The position numbers and the translations under genes were made by a program. Positions 17,613-28,226 of a stretch of 64,000 nucleotides of DNA are shown piece by piece; the stretch's first letter is position 1; each line of letters begins with the position of its first letter. Below the pieces are notes generated by a model. It did not search any database, was not told where the DNA came from, and worked only from the letters and a program-made list of their open reading frames with translations. This DNA comes from CAWEBF01 sp963807235 (GTDB taxonomy: Bacteria > Acidobacteriota > Vicinamibacteria > Vicinamibacterales > UBA2999), in assembly GCA_963807235.1 (NCBI GenBank), contig CAWEBF010000017.1, positions 62,001 through 126,000 of the forward strand, given 5' to 3'.

Positions 17613-20600
17613 TCAGCGTGGCTCGGCGGCAGGCACGTGGTGTTCCAGCGGTGGCATGGAGCGCGGCGCGCGTGCTGATCTTCGCGATCAGCCAGTCACG
17701 CGAGTCGGCCAGCACTTCGTACACGGTCGGGATGACCAGCAGCGTCAGCAGCGTGGAGGTGATCACGCCGCCAATCACCGTGATCCCGAGGGGCGAGCGG
17801 AAGTCGCCGCCCTCGCCGGCCCCGAGCGCCACCGGAATCATGCCGGCCACGAGCGCGAACGTGGTCATCAGGATCGGCCGCAGCCGCACGCGCCCGGCGT
17901 GGATCAGCGCCTCGCGCCGGTCGAGACCCTTTTCCTCCGACCATTTCGCGAAGTCGATCAGCAGGATGGCGTTCTTGGCCACGATGCCCACGAGCAGGAT
18001 CACGCCGATCATGCTCATGATCTCGAGCGGCTTCCCCGTGATGAGCAGCGCCAGCATCACGCCGATGAGCGACAGCGGCAGCGACAGCATGATCGCCAGC
18101 GGCTCGAGGAACGACCCGAACTGCACCACCAGCACGAAATACATCAGCATCACGGCGACGCCGAGGGCAATGAACATCTGCGAGAAGATCTCCGCCTGTT
18201 CCTCGGCTTCGCCGCCCTGGCTCAGGGCATAGCCAGGAGGGAACGTCACATTCTGCGCGATCCGGGCCGTGGCGTCGTTCATCACCGCCGAGAGCGGCCG
18301 ATCCTGAGTGTTGCCTTCCACGTTGACCACGCGGTCGCGGTTCAGGTGGTCGATGCGCGCCGGGCCAATCGACGGGGTGATGCGCGCCACCTGTCCCAGG
18401 GGCACGCTGGTCACGCCCTGCGGCCCGTTGATGACGATCGGCAGCGATTCGAGGTCCGCCACGACGGTTCGTGACTTGGGAGAGATGCGCACCGTGACGT
18501 CGCGTGTCTCGCCGGACGGGTCGATCCAGTCGCCGACGTCGATGCCGGCAAACGCCGGTCGCAGCGCCTGCGCCACCTGGCCCACGGTCACGCCCAGCGA
18601 GCCCGCCAGGCCGCGGTCCACCTGCACGTCCAGCTCGGGTTTCTGACCCTTGGTCGACAAGGCCACGTCCACCGCCCCGGGGACCTGCCTGAACTCCACG
18701 GCCACGGCCTCAGCCACCCGCGTCAGCTCTCGCGCATCCTGCCCGCGCACCTGCAGCTGAATCTGCTTCTCGCCGGGGTTGAAGCCGACGCTGATCGACG
18801 CGATGATGCCCGTCAGCGTCTGCAGCTCCCGCCGGATGTCGCTGACCACCTGAGCCTGCGTGCGCGACCGGCTGGCCTTGGGCGTCAGCCTCACGAACAG
18901 CGTACCTTCGTCCACCGCGTCGCCCTGGGCCGACACGCTCGTGTAGGTGAAAACTACTTCGGGTTGCTTCCTGGCGATGCGCGCGGCCTCCTGCGCCTTG
19001 GCCCGGGTGTAAGCGAGGTTCGATCCCGGCGGCGTCTCGAAATCGATGACGAACATCGAGGTGTCCATCTCGGGAACCAGCGCGCTCCCCACCAGGCCGG
19101 TCGCGGGCAGCGCCAGTGCCCCGACGAACGACACCATGGCCAGCGCCAGCATCGACACCCGGTGGTCGAGCGCCCAGGCGATGACGTGCTCGTAGCTTTC
19201 GGCGCGCCGGTCGAACCAGTGGTTGAAGCGGCCCAGGATGCGCGAGAAGAGCGGGCGCCGTTCGAGCGGCAGGTGCGGATCCGGCCAGTAGGCCGAGAGC
19301 ATCGGGTCGAGTGAGAACGACACGAACAGCGACACCAGCACCGAGCAGGCGATGGTCAGGCCAAACGGCTTGAACCATTGCCCGGCCTCGGCGCCCAGAA
19401 ACGCGATCGGAATGAAGACGACGACGATCGAGAGCGTGGTCGCGGTCACGGCCAGGCCGATTTCGTCGGTGCCCTCGAAAGCGGCCTGGAGATGGCTCTT
19501 CCCCATCCCCACGTGCCGCACGATGTTCTCCCGCACCACGATGGCGTCGTCGATCAGGATGCCGATGGCGAGCGACAGCCCCAGCAGCGACATCGTATTC
19601 AGCGTGAAACCGAACGCCCACACGGCGACAAACGACGCCAGCACCGACACCGGCAGCGCCAGGCCGGTGATCACGGTGGAGCGCCAGGAGTTGAGGAACA
19701 GGAACACCACGGCGACGGTGAGGGCCGCGCCCTCGATGAGGGAGCTCTGGACACCCGCCACCGAATCGGCCACGCGCTCGCCGCTGTCCTGCACGATACG
19801 CAAGGTCACGCCGGCCGGCAGCGCGGCCTGGATCTCGGCCACGCGCTCGCGTACTTCCTCGGCTACGGCGGTGGTGCTGAACCCCGTGGACTTCAGGATG
19901 TCGATGCCCACCGCCTCGTCGTCGTTGAAGAGGGCGAAGGATCGTGGTTCTTCGGTACCGTCTTTGACATCGGCCACGTCGCCCAGCCGCACGATGCGTC
20001 CGCCGGTCTGCGTAACGATGATGTCCTTGAACTCGGTGGCGGAGTCCAACCGTCCCTTCAGGCGGATCGTTCGTTCATCCAGCTCGCCTTCGAGCCGCCC
20101 CACCGGTACGGCCAGGTTCTGCGACTGCAGCGCCTGCACCACCTGACCCACACCGACGCCGCTGGCCTCGAGGTCGCGCGGCCGAAGCTCCACCACCAGC
20201 TCGCGCTCGACCGCACCGGCCAGGTTCACCGAGGCGACGCCGTTGATGCCGCGCAGTCGCCGCGTGATGCCTGGATCGGCGAGCCGGGTCAGCTCCGCGC
20301 CGCCAAGCCCAGGCGACGACAACGTCAACGACACAATCGGGCGATCGGCCGGGTCGAACTGCGTCAGCACCGGCTCTTCCATCTCGCTCGGCAGCTCGTT
20401 CCGGATGCCGGAGATCTTGTCGCGGATCTCCTGCGAGGCGACGCGGGGATCCTTCGAGTAATCGAACTCCACCAGGAGGCTGGCGAAGCTGTCGAGCGAG
20501 CTGGAGCGCATGCGGTCCACGCCGCTGATGCCGGCAATGGCCTCCTCGATCTGGTCCACCACCTCGCGCTCGACGACGTCGGGCGACGCGCCCGGGTAGA

Positions 20601-20748
20601 TGATCGACACGGCGACGACCGGCGCATCGATCTCGGGGTACTCGTCGGTGTCGAGCTGGAACAGCGCCACCAGACCGAACACGACGAACATCAGCATCGC
20701 GACGATGGTCAGGACGGGGCGCTTGATGGCGGTGTCGGAGATATACAT
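17613..20748 (-). CDS. RND efflux pump, inner-membrane transporter
   Basis: HAE-type proton-driven exporter. The start MYISDTAIKRPVLTIVAMLM, the periplasmic YPGASPDVVEREVVDQIEEA and the proton-relay helix (LAIGILIDDAIVVRENIV) are clear, and the protein has the normal length of about 1,040 residues. The raw frame has no stop before hemQ. A single-base shift near 17680 would end it with TGA at 17613-17615, 17 bases before the hemQ start, which I prefer to a true fusion. It works with the MFP and TolC genes upstream. Confidence 0.92.
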
Positions 20749-20749
20749 A

Positions 20750-20785
20750 GGCTCCAGGCTCCAGGCTCCGGGCTCCAGGCCCTGA
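20750..20785. repeat. Heptanucleotide array, GCCTGGA words
   Basis: On the minus strand GGAGCCT repeats fill almost all of the 50-bp gap between the MFP stop and the RND start. The array supplies the only GGAG sequences upstream of the RND ATG, 3 and 10 bases away. Confidence 0.8.
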
Positions 20786-20798
20786 GTCTGCTACGGCG

Positions 20799-21898
20799 CT
20801 ACGGGTTCGCGGTCACCTGCACTGTGGTGCCGGGAGGGATGCCCTGGGAAGCCCCTCGCAGCAGCGTATCGCGTTCGTTCAATCCTGACACCACGTGCAC
20901 CCGCTCCGTTCGAGGATCGCGCAGCCCAAGCTTCACCGCCACGCGTTCGGTCTTGCCGCCGGTGACCCGCAGCGCCCATGGGTCGGCGCCCGTCGAGTTG
21001 ATCGCGGCGGCAGGCACCACCAGTCCGGACGCAGAGCCGCTGACCACTCGCCCCTCGCCATAGAGGCCTGCAACCAGGCGTCCACCCACGTTGGGGATCG
21101 CCACGTAAATCGGCACCTGACGGGTCGCCGCGTCGGCCTGGGGGGCGATGCGCTCGATGGTGCCCGTAAACGTCTGATCGTAGCCGCGAACGGTGAATTC
21201 CACCTTGGCCCCGACCCGAAGGACCGAAAGGTCGTCGGATGGAACCGAGGCCTCGAGCCGCATCGACGACGGGTCGATGATCGTGAAAAGCACCGTTCCC
21301 GGGCTGACTACGTCCCCCCGGTTGACTTCGCGATTCGAAACGATGCCGGTCAGCGGCGCCCGGATCACGGCGTCACCGAGCTGCCGTTCGGCGGCGGCCA
21401 ACCGCGACTTCGCATCGGCCACTTGCGCCTCCGCCGTGCTGATGGTTGCTCGTGCCAGGTCCAGGTCCCGTGCCGCCAGCGCACCGGCCTTGACCAGCTG
21501 CTCGGTGCGAGCGACCTCTCGTTGCGCGAGGGCCAGCTGGCTCTCCGCTGAGCGCACGCTCGAGCTGGCCGACTGCCGCACGTCGTCGAGGGTGCGCGTC
21601 TCGATGCGGCCGATGACGGTTCCTTGCTTGGTGAACTGCCCTTCTTCGACCAGCACGGCGGTCATCGCGCCACCGAGCTCCGCGCGGACCGTCGCCTCGC
21701 GCGCCGGGCGCAGTTCACCGGAGATGATCGGGACCGGTCACGATGCGGCCGGTCTCCACGGTCACGACATTCTCACGACCGATCTGCACGGGAGCGGGAG
21801 CCGATGCGGCCGCTGGCGGCCTCCGGCTGTCCGCCGCATCCGGCCACCACGCCGGCGGCCACGACAACGATTCCGATCACCGAACCCAGGTTACGCAC
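20799..21898 (-). pseudogene. RND periplasmic adaptor (membrane fusion) lipoprotein, two frameshifts
   Basis: Adaptor linking the RND pump to the outer-membrane channel. The GTG at 21898 gives a lipoprotein signal (IGIVVVAAGVVAGCGG, lipobox VAGC). Extra bases near 21812 and 21738 interrupt the N-terminal region. The rest is intact: coiled-coil hairpin (RSAESQLALAQREVARTEQL), lipoyl half (APLTGIVSNREVNRGDVVSP) and beta barrel. The TolC stop ends one base before this start. Confidence 0.85.
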
Positions 21899-21899
21899 G

Positions 21900-23504
21900 T
21901 TATCGAGCTCCCGTTGGTGCGGCCGGTTGTGCCGCCACGTTCTGAAACTGTCGTTGTTGCTGCTGCGGGGAAGGCACCGGCTGTGGCGCCGGCGTCGTGC
22001 CGCGGGCTGCGGCTGCCGCTCCACCGATGCTCCCAACTGGCAGGTTGGGCAGCAGCGCCGCCCGCGCCCGTGCCACCTGCAGGTCGCGCGCCGCCAGCGC
22101 CCGATTCGCCTCGGCCTGCTGTGACAGCAACCGGGCGTCGGTCAACTCGAGCTGCGTGGAGAGGCCGGCCTGGAATCGCACTTGTGCAATCTCGAGCGCG
22201 CGCGCGGCCTGCTGCACCGTACCCGATGTGGCCGCCCAAGCGGCCCGAGCCGCCACCAGCTCGGCCCACGTCGATCGCGTGTCGAGATCCGACAGCTCCT
22301 CCATCAGCCGCAGCTGGATGGCGGGCCTGCTCTATGTCGGCGCGGGCCACCATCTCGTCGCCCTTCTGGCGCCCGCCGGTCAAGAGAGGCATGGTGACCG
22401 ACGCGCCGACCGACCAGTTGCTGCGATTGAAGGCCGGCAGCAACACTTCGACGGATACGCGATGCGGCTGTAGTTGGACGTCAGGCTGACGCTGGGCCGG
22501 CGCTCGGCCTGGACCGCAACGAGCTGGGCTTCACGCGCCTGGACGGCCGTCTCGGCCTCGGCCACGGCATTGCGTTCGGGCAGCGCCGCGGTGGATTGCA
22601 GCGTGAATGTCGTGGCGTTGCCCGACGGCAGGCTGGTCTCGATTGCCGCCACGGCTTCCGCGAACGGCTGCGGCGGAGCCAGCCGTTCGTCGTCCAGCGC
22701 CTCCGCCAGCTGCAGGTCGGCATCCGGCGGCAGGTTCATCCACTGCTTCAAGCGCAGCAGAGCCACGTCGCGATTGACCCGCTGGCGTATGACCAGTGGC
22801 TGCTGGTTGTCGCGGTTGACCCTCGCGCGCAGCACCTCGAACTCCGGCTGCGTGCCCGCGTCGAAGCCAGCTTGTACCTGCCGCAGGGTGGCGTCGGCCT
22901 GATCGAAGGTGGCCTCGGCGATGGCCACCAGCCTGCCGCTCAGCGCGGCGTCGAAGTAGGCCTGGGTCACGTCGAAGAGCACCTGGGCCCTGGCGGCGGT
23001 CAGCGCCTGTTCACCGCTTCTACGCCCGACAGCGACAAGAGCTTCCTGGGCCGAGACCCGGCCCCCCGAATAGAGGCTCTGCGAGAAGGAGAGCGTGGCC
23101 CGCCAGGTGTTCGCCCGCCCGAACGGCAGGTCGTCGAACGAGGCGTCTGAGCCGTCGCCGCCGCCACCGCCGAAATCGATCTCGTCGAAGACGCCCTGGA
23201 ACTCGTTGGCCAGGGAACGCTCGTAGGTCGCGGTCGCCGACAGCTGCGGGCGGCGCGCGCTCTTGGCCCGGACGAGGTCCCCTTCGTTCCTGACCAGCGC
23301 CGTTCGCGCCAGGGCAATGGACTCGCTTCTCCCTTCGGCGATCTCGAGAGCCGCGGCAAGGGTCAACGGCGCGCGGGCCTCCGGCGCCTGGGCGGTGGCG
23401 GGATAGGGCATTGCGCACGCGACGAGCAGCATGGCGAGGGCCACCGACGCGTGGCCTCCGGTGGGTTCCGGCGATTGCACCTGACGATCGATACGCGGGG
23501 ACAT
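21900..23504 (-). pseudogene. TolC-family outer-membrane channel, two frameshifts
   Basis: Outer-membrane efflux protein with signal peptide ending ATAQA. The first OEP half includes LTLAAALEIAEGRSESIALA and FSQSLYSGGRVSAQE; the second includes WSVGASVTMPLLTGGRQKGD and FQAGLSTQLELTDARLLSQ. A missing base near 22453 and an extra base near 22320 break it. The tail is rich in Gln and Pro. ATG at 23504 overlaps the marR stop (TGATG), fixing the start and operon membership. Confidence 0.87.
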
Positions 23505-24121
23505 CACGAGTGGTTCCTCGATGCCGGCGCTCGTCGCGCCGGCGACCCGACACGGCGGGCTCGTGGTTGTGACGACAGCGGCGCGGAGTGCACCGGCACG
23601 TGCGTCATGGGTTGGCGGCACCGGTGGCGCGACAACGCGGGCTGCGTCTGCAGCCACGCCACGTGATCCGACATGGCATCCAGCGATTCGGTGAAATACC
23701 GCAGGATGGTGGCCAGTTGCTGGTCGCTGAATGCGGCCTGCACCCTCTCCATGCCGGTGATGATGGGACGGTAGAACGGAAGGATCAGTTTCGCGCCGGC
23801 TTCCACCACTTCCACCAGCACGACGCGACGGTCGGTCGAGTCACGGCGGCGTGTCACGAACCCCGCGTGCTCCAGGCGATCGATCGCCGCCGTGGTGGCG
23901 CCAGAGGTCAGTCCCGTGTGCGCCGCCAGGCGGCCAGCCGTGGTGGCGCCGGCCAGGTACAACAGATCCAGACACTCGAGGTCGGTCGAGTTGAGTCCGA
24001 CACGAGTGGCCACCAGGTCGCTGACCAGCACGGTCTGCGCGCCCAGGCGGCGTGCGGCCTCGTCCAGGGCCTTGAGCAGCTGCTGTCGCGTGCGAGATCG
24101 GGATGGGGAACGGGCGGCCAC
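23504..24121 (-). CDS. MarR-family regulator of the efflux operon
   Basis: Winged-helix regulator at the head of the leftward efflux operon. The recognition region (GLTSGATTAAIDRLEHAGF) and the wing with the DSTDRRVV motif are typical of MarR. At 205 residues it is longer than usual, because about 45 Arg-rich C-terminal residues follow the fold and overlap the tolC start by TGATG. Start is GTG at 24121 with AAAGG upstream. It probably represses its own operon and responds to a pump substrate. Confidence 0.9.
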   Translation of the reverse strand: MAARSPSRSRTRQQLLKALDEAARRLGAQTVLVSDLVATRVGLNSTDLECLDLLYLAGATTAGRLAAHTGLTSGATTAAIDRLEHAGFVTRRRDSTDRRVVLVEVVEAGAKLILPFYRPIITGMERVQAAFSDQQLATILRYFTESLDAMSDHVAWLQTQPALSRHRCRQPMTHVPVHSAPLSSQPRARRVGSPARRAPASRNHS

Positions 24122-24131
24122 GAAATACCTT

Positions 24132-24143
24132 TACTGATGAGTA
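24132..24143. promoter_or_regulatory. Candidate MarR operator
   Basis: TACTGATGAGTA is an inverted repeat (TACT/AGTA) about 10 bp upstream of marR, within a wider ATAC...GTAT pair at 24125-24144. Position fits autoregulation; the match to known MarR sites is weak. Confidence 0.3.
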
Positions 24144-24194
24144 TCTTGACGGTCGAGACATCGTGGCACGGGGCCGGTGGGGACGTCAAACACA

Positions 24195-24272
24195 GGGCTC
24201 CAGGCTCCGGGCTCCAGGCTTCGGGCGTGAACGTTTTGAGGCCTGGGGTCTGGCGCCTGTAGCCTGGGGCCT
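24195..24272. repeat. Heptanucleotide arrays, GCCTGGA and GCCTGGG words
   Basis: GGCTCCA/GGCTCCG words (24195-24227) are followed by GCCTGGG-type words (24241-24272) in the opposite sense, reaching the stop of the acetyltransferase gene. The first set reads GGAGCC toward marR. Confidence 0.75.
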
Positions 24273-25113
24273 ATTCGAACGGGCGTATGAACACCGCCCG
24301 CGTGTAGATCACCCCGAGGCCGAACCGCTCGAAGGTGCGCTGCGACTGACTCCCTGGCTCCACGGTGGCGATAGCCAGGTCGGCGCGCCCCGCAGCATCG
24401 GCCAGCATGCGCGCGACGACGGCGTGCTGCACACCCCGGCCCCGATGCGACGGTAGTGTGGCCGTGCCGGTGAGGCCCACGACGCCATCGATGAACCAGG
24501 CGGCGCCGCCACCGATCGGCCGGCCATCCTTCCACACCAGGTAGCGCACCTGGTCTTCGTGCTGGAACGCGCGCATCACGTCGTGCAGATTGCCTTGCGC
24601 AAGCAGCACGACGTCATGGGCAGCCATCTCAACGGCGGCGACAAACCCCTGCGCAACCACGTCTATCCACTGCGCCTCGTGATCCGCCGTCACCGCAGGG
24701 GCGACTGTCAGCGCGTCGATCGACGGCGGTAGGGTCGGCTGCCCGCGATCGGTGCCGTCGAGCACGCGGGCCAGCTGGTTCTCGAATCCTTGCAGCGTGT
24801 AGCCGCGCCCCGCCAACCGGGGCGCGAGCCCTTGCGTGGCCAGCGGACACAGCTCGATCTGCGAGGCCACGCCGCGCTCGTCGTAGAACTCGTCGATGGC
24901 GTCGAGATCGGCGTCGGAGACTGTGGCGCCGAGCCCGAGGCCCAGCACCTTGTTGAAAGGCGACCCTGGCGCGCCGCACAACGCCATGCCGCCGCCCACC
25001 TCGAGCGCGCTGGCGCCTCCGGCCTGGCCCACGCGGGCGGCCAGTGCGCAGAACCGGATCTCGCCGAGGTCTACGCGGCGAGCCAGATCCACTGAAGCGT
25101 GAATGGGAACCAT
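24271..25113 (-). CDS. GNAT-family N-acetyltransferase
   Basis: The C-terminal half has the acetyl-CoA-binding loop SHRGRGVQHAVVARML and the following GNAT strands (DLAIATVEPGSQSQRTFERF). The N-terminal half is another alpha/beta region with weaker similarity, so it may be a two-domain GNAT. It is 280 residues long and intact. It diverges from exonuclease III across 35 bp. The acceptor is unknown. Confidence 0.85.
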   Translation of the reverse strand: MVPIHASVDLARRVDLGEIRFCALAARVGQAGGASALEVGGGMALCGAPGSPFNKVLGLGLGATVSDADLDAIDEFYDERGVASQIELCPLATQGLAPRLAGRGYTLQGFENQLARVLDGTDRGQPTLPPSIDALTVAPAVTADHEAQWIDVVAQGFVAAVEMAAHDVVLLAQGNLHDVMRAFQHEDQVRYLVWKDGRPIGGGAAWFIDGVVGLTGTATLPSHRGRGVQHAVVARMLADAAGRADLAIATVEPGSQSQRTFERFGLGVIYTRAVFIRPFE

Positions 25114-25148
25114 CGCGACATCGCAGCATACGATAAGAGCCCCGAGCC

Positions 25149-25898
25149 ATGAAGATCGCGACGTGGAACGTGAACGGCATCCGGGCCCGTCAGGGCGAGC
25201 TGCAGGATCTGCTCGATCGCGAGCAGCCCGACGTGCTGTGCGTGCAGGAGATCAAGGCGTCCCCGGACCAGTTGCCCGTGTGGCTCATCGACATCGAGGG
25301 CTACTACAGCTACTGGCATGGGGCCAAGGGCTACTCCGGCGTGGCGATGCTGGTGCGCAAGGCGCGATGGCCCGACCAATACCCGTTTCTCCACCCCACC
25401 TTCGACTTCGAGCACCGCATCGTCACGGCGGACCTGCCCGGCCTGACGGTGGCGTCGATCTACGTGCCCAACGGCGGCAAGGATTTCGACGCCAAGATGC
25501 GCTTCCTGGAAGCCTTGGACCAGTTCGCGGTCGCGGGCGTCGCGGGGTCGTCCGCGATCGTCCTGTGCGGCGACCTGAACGTCGCGCGCACCGACATCGA
25601 CGTGCACCCGAAGGAGCGCAAGCCGCGCGCCATCGGCCAGCTGCCGGAGGAACGCGCGCTGATCGAGCGCATCCTGTCGCGGGGCTTGATGGATATCCAG
25701 CGGCACTTGCACCCGGACGACGCGGATCTCTTCACGTGGTGGGCGCCGTGGCGCAACATGAAGCAGCGCAACATCGGCTGGCGGCTGGACTACGTGCTTG
25801 CCAGCATGCCGCTGTCGTCACGGGTCGTCTCGTGCCGCGTGCTGCGGGAGTTCGGGACGAGCGATCATGGGCCGGTCATTGCCGACTTCGCAGACTAG
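25149..25898 (+). CDS. xth: Exodeoxyribonuclease III (AP endonuclease)
   Basis: Exonuclease III family enzyme of base-excision repair, cutting abasic sites and 3-prime blocked ends. Motifs in order: KIATWNVNGIRAR, DVLCVQEIKA with the metal-binding Glu, SIYVPNGG, CGDLNVARTDIDVH, WRLDYVLAS, and SDHGPVIADF with the catalytic His. At 249 residues the length is normal. The TAG stop is followed within ten bases by a large heptanucleotide hairpin. Confidence 0.95.
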   Translation: MKIATWNVNGIRARQGELQDLLDREQPDVLCVQEIKASPDQLPVWLIDIEGYYSYWHGAKGYSGVAMLVRKARWPDQYPFLHPTFDFEHRIVTADLPGLTVASIYVPNGGKDFDAKMRFLEALDQFAVAGVAGSSAIVLCGDLNVARTDIDVHPKERKPRAIGQLPEERALIERILSRGLMDIQRHLHPDDADLFTWWAPWRNMKQRNIGWRLDYVLASMPLSSRVVSCRVLREFGTSDHGPVIADFAD

Positions 25899-25903
25899 TC
25901 GGT

Positions 25904-25994
25904 TGGTTCGTAGTTCGTAGTTCGTAGTTCGTGGTCAGGACCGGAACTGCAGCCGTGGCCTGACCACGAACCACGAACCACGAACTACGAACTA
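25904..25994. repeat. Inverted pair of GTTCGTA heptanucleotide arrays around a 12-mer core
   Basis: The left arm 25904-25939 and right arm 25959-25994 are each four words plus TGGTCAGG, and match over 33 of 36 positions as an inverted repeat. The 19-base loop contains CCGGAACTGCAG. The right arm supplies the TAG stop of the neighbouring minus-strand gene at 25985-25987. It could serve as a two-way terminator for the converging genes. Confidence 0.85.
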
Positions 25995-27122
25995 GCCTCC
26001 GCCTGGGACCATGCTAAAGCAAGGTCCTCTCCCACGGCCAAGTGGTTCAGGATGAAATCAGCCTGACGGAAGGCTGCGAGCAGCAGCTCGCGGTCGAGCG
26101 GCCGCCCCGCGTCGCGGCACGCCCGCGCCGCTTCCACACGCACGAGGGCCAGCGCCACCTCGAGACCCCGCACGATGCTCATCAGCCCACGACCCTGATA
26201 CGCCGTCCACGATGCGAACGCCTTGGCGGCCAGGTACTGTCGCAGCGGCCTGGACCACGAGCGCCATGCCGGCGCGACGAACCGTTCGAACGCGCTCTCG
26301 AGGCCGCGTTCGTCCGGCGCGGGCCGCAAGTCGTCCGGCACGGCGGCCATCGTTTGCACGAAGGCCGCGAGGCTCTGCGGTGAGGCTGGCCACCATGGGG
26401 GCCTCGACCATCGCCGCCGGCAGCGCGTCCACGAGATCCCGCATCGCGGGGCCATCCGGCGTCCAGGCCCGCACGCGCATGGCGTCGCGGTCCAGCGTCG
26501 CCAGCGCCGATTCCGGCGTCGCGGCCTCCGCGCACCGGCGCACCATGTGCGCTTCCCAGCTGGTGTAGGCCTCCAGGTCCATCACGACGCCAGGCCGCAG
26601 CAGCGGCGGCAAATCGTCCGGGGTCACCGACAGCCCCTCGTAATCGGCCTGGGGGAACGCCTCCGGCGCCGCGACAATCGTCAGGCTCACGTCGTCGCGG
26701 AAGAGCATTTCCGCCGCCGTCGGGCAATAGTGCGACAAGCCCACGAACGTGCCACGGACATCACGGACGGCTAATCGCGGAAAGTGGCGGCAGGTCGCGG
26801 GCAGCGCGTCGTGGCCCAGGTCGCGATGCACCACGCAGAGCCTCGATTCCCGCTCGAAGAACACGCACTCGCCCTGCTCGTTGCGTTCCAGCATCGCTGC
26901 GGCGTCGTCGGGGAGATCTGGCTCGACGACGAAGGGATCGAGAGCGCTGGACTGGGGGGCCACGTGCAGCCGGCCCGATTTGTGTGCATCGTCGAGCGAG
27001 CGATAGACGGGCAGCTCCACGGGCACGTCCCAGTCGGCGTTGCAGCAGGCGCCCGAGTGCCGGCAGCGGTAGTCGGCGTGGATGCTCAACGATCTCACCG
27101 GCTGTAACGCCACGTCGTCCAA
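25985..27122 (-). pseudogene. YkgJ/FliB-like cysteine-cluster protein, frameshifted
   Basis: The N-terminus has a Cys cluster (HADYRCRHSGACC) and a second one (LCVVHRDLGHDALPATCRHF), the pattern of YkgJ-type metal-binding proteins and of FliB-like lysine methylases. One indel near 26385 joins this part to SLAAFVQTMAA and a helical C-terminal region. Start is TTG at 27122 behind GGGGGGAG. The last codons and the stop come from the heptanucleotide array. No flagellar genes are nearby, so FliB function is doubtful. Confidence 0.7.
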
Positions 27123-27187
27123 GAACTTCTCCCCCCTTACAGAAGTATTACAGTGATTCTTCCGCCGCCCTGCTATCGTCCCCAGGC

Positions 27188-27204
27188 GAAGTTACGACAA
27201 CTTC
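27188..27204. promoter_or_regulatory. Palindrome upstream of desaturase
   Basis: GAAGTT, five bases, AACTTC form a perfect inverted repeat 21 bp before the desaturase start. It suits a dimeric repressor (a TetR- or FadR-like regulator would fit by analogy), or a small leader hairpin. Confidence 0.45.
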
Positions 27205-27225
27205 TAGGGGAGATACCGCTCGCAA

Positions 27226-28122
<897 letters not shown>

Positions 28123-28123
28123 C

Positions 28124-28216
28124 TTCCAGTCTCCAGTCTCGCGTAGTCTCCAGTCTCCGGTCTCCGGTCTCCAGTTCTTCCCAGAGCCCAGAGCCTAGAG
28201 CCTAAAGCCCGGGGCC
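28124..28216. repeat. Heptanucleotide arrays, AGTCTCC and GCCTAGA words
   Basis: AGTCTCC and GGTCTCC words follow the desaturase stop; they give way to GAGCCCA, GAGCCTA and AAGCCCG words just before the histidine kinase gene. Confidence 0.8.
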
Positions 28217-28226
28217 ACGGAATAGA

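Noticed and set aside
16759..20748. A true 1,329-residue RND-HemQ fusion gene
   Set aside because: HemQ has its own start and another frame gives a natural RND stop 17 bases earlier, in a region with many indels. Kept only as a finding.
25904..25994. Possible CRISPR array
   Set aside because: The repeats are seven bases in direct tandem with no unique spacers, and no cas gene is present.
25985..27122. Flagellin lysine methylase FliB as a firm call
   Set aside because: No flagellar genes nearby and only the Cys clusters match, so the broader YkgJ-like name is safer.
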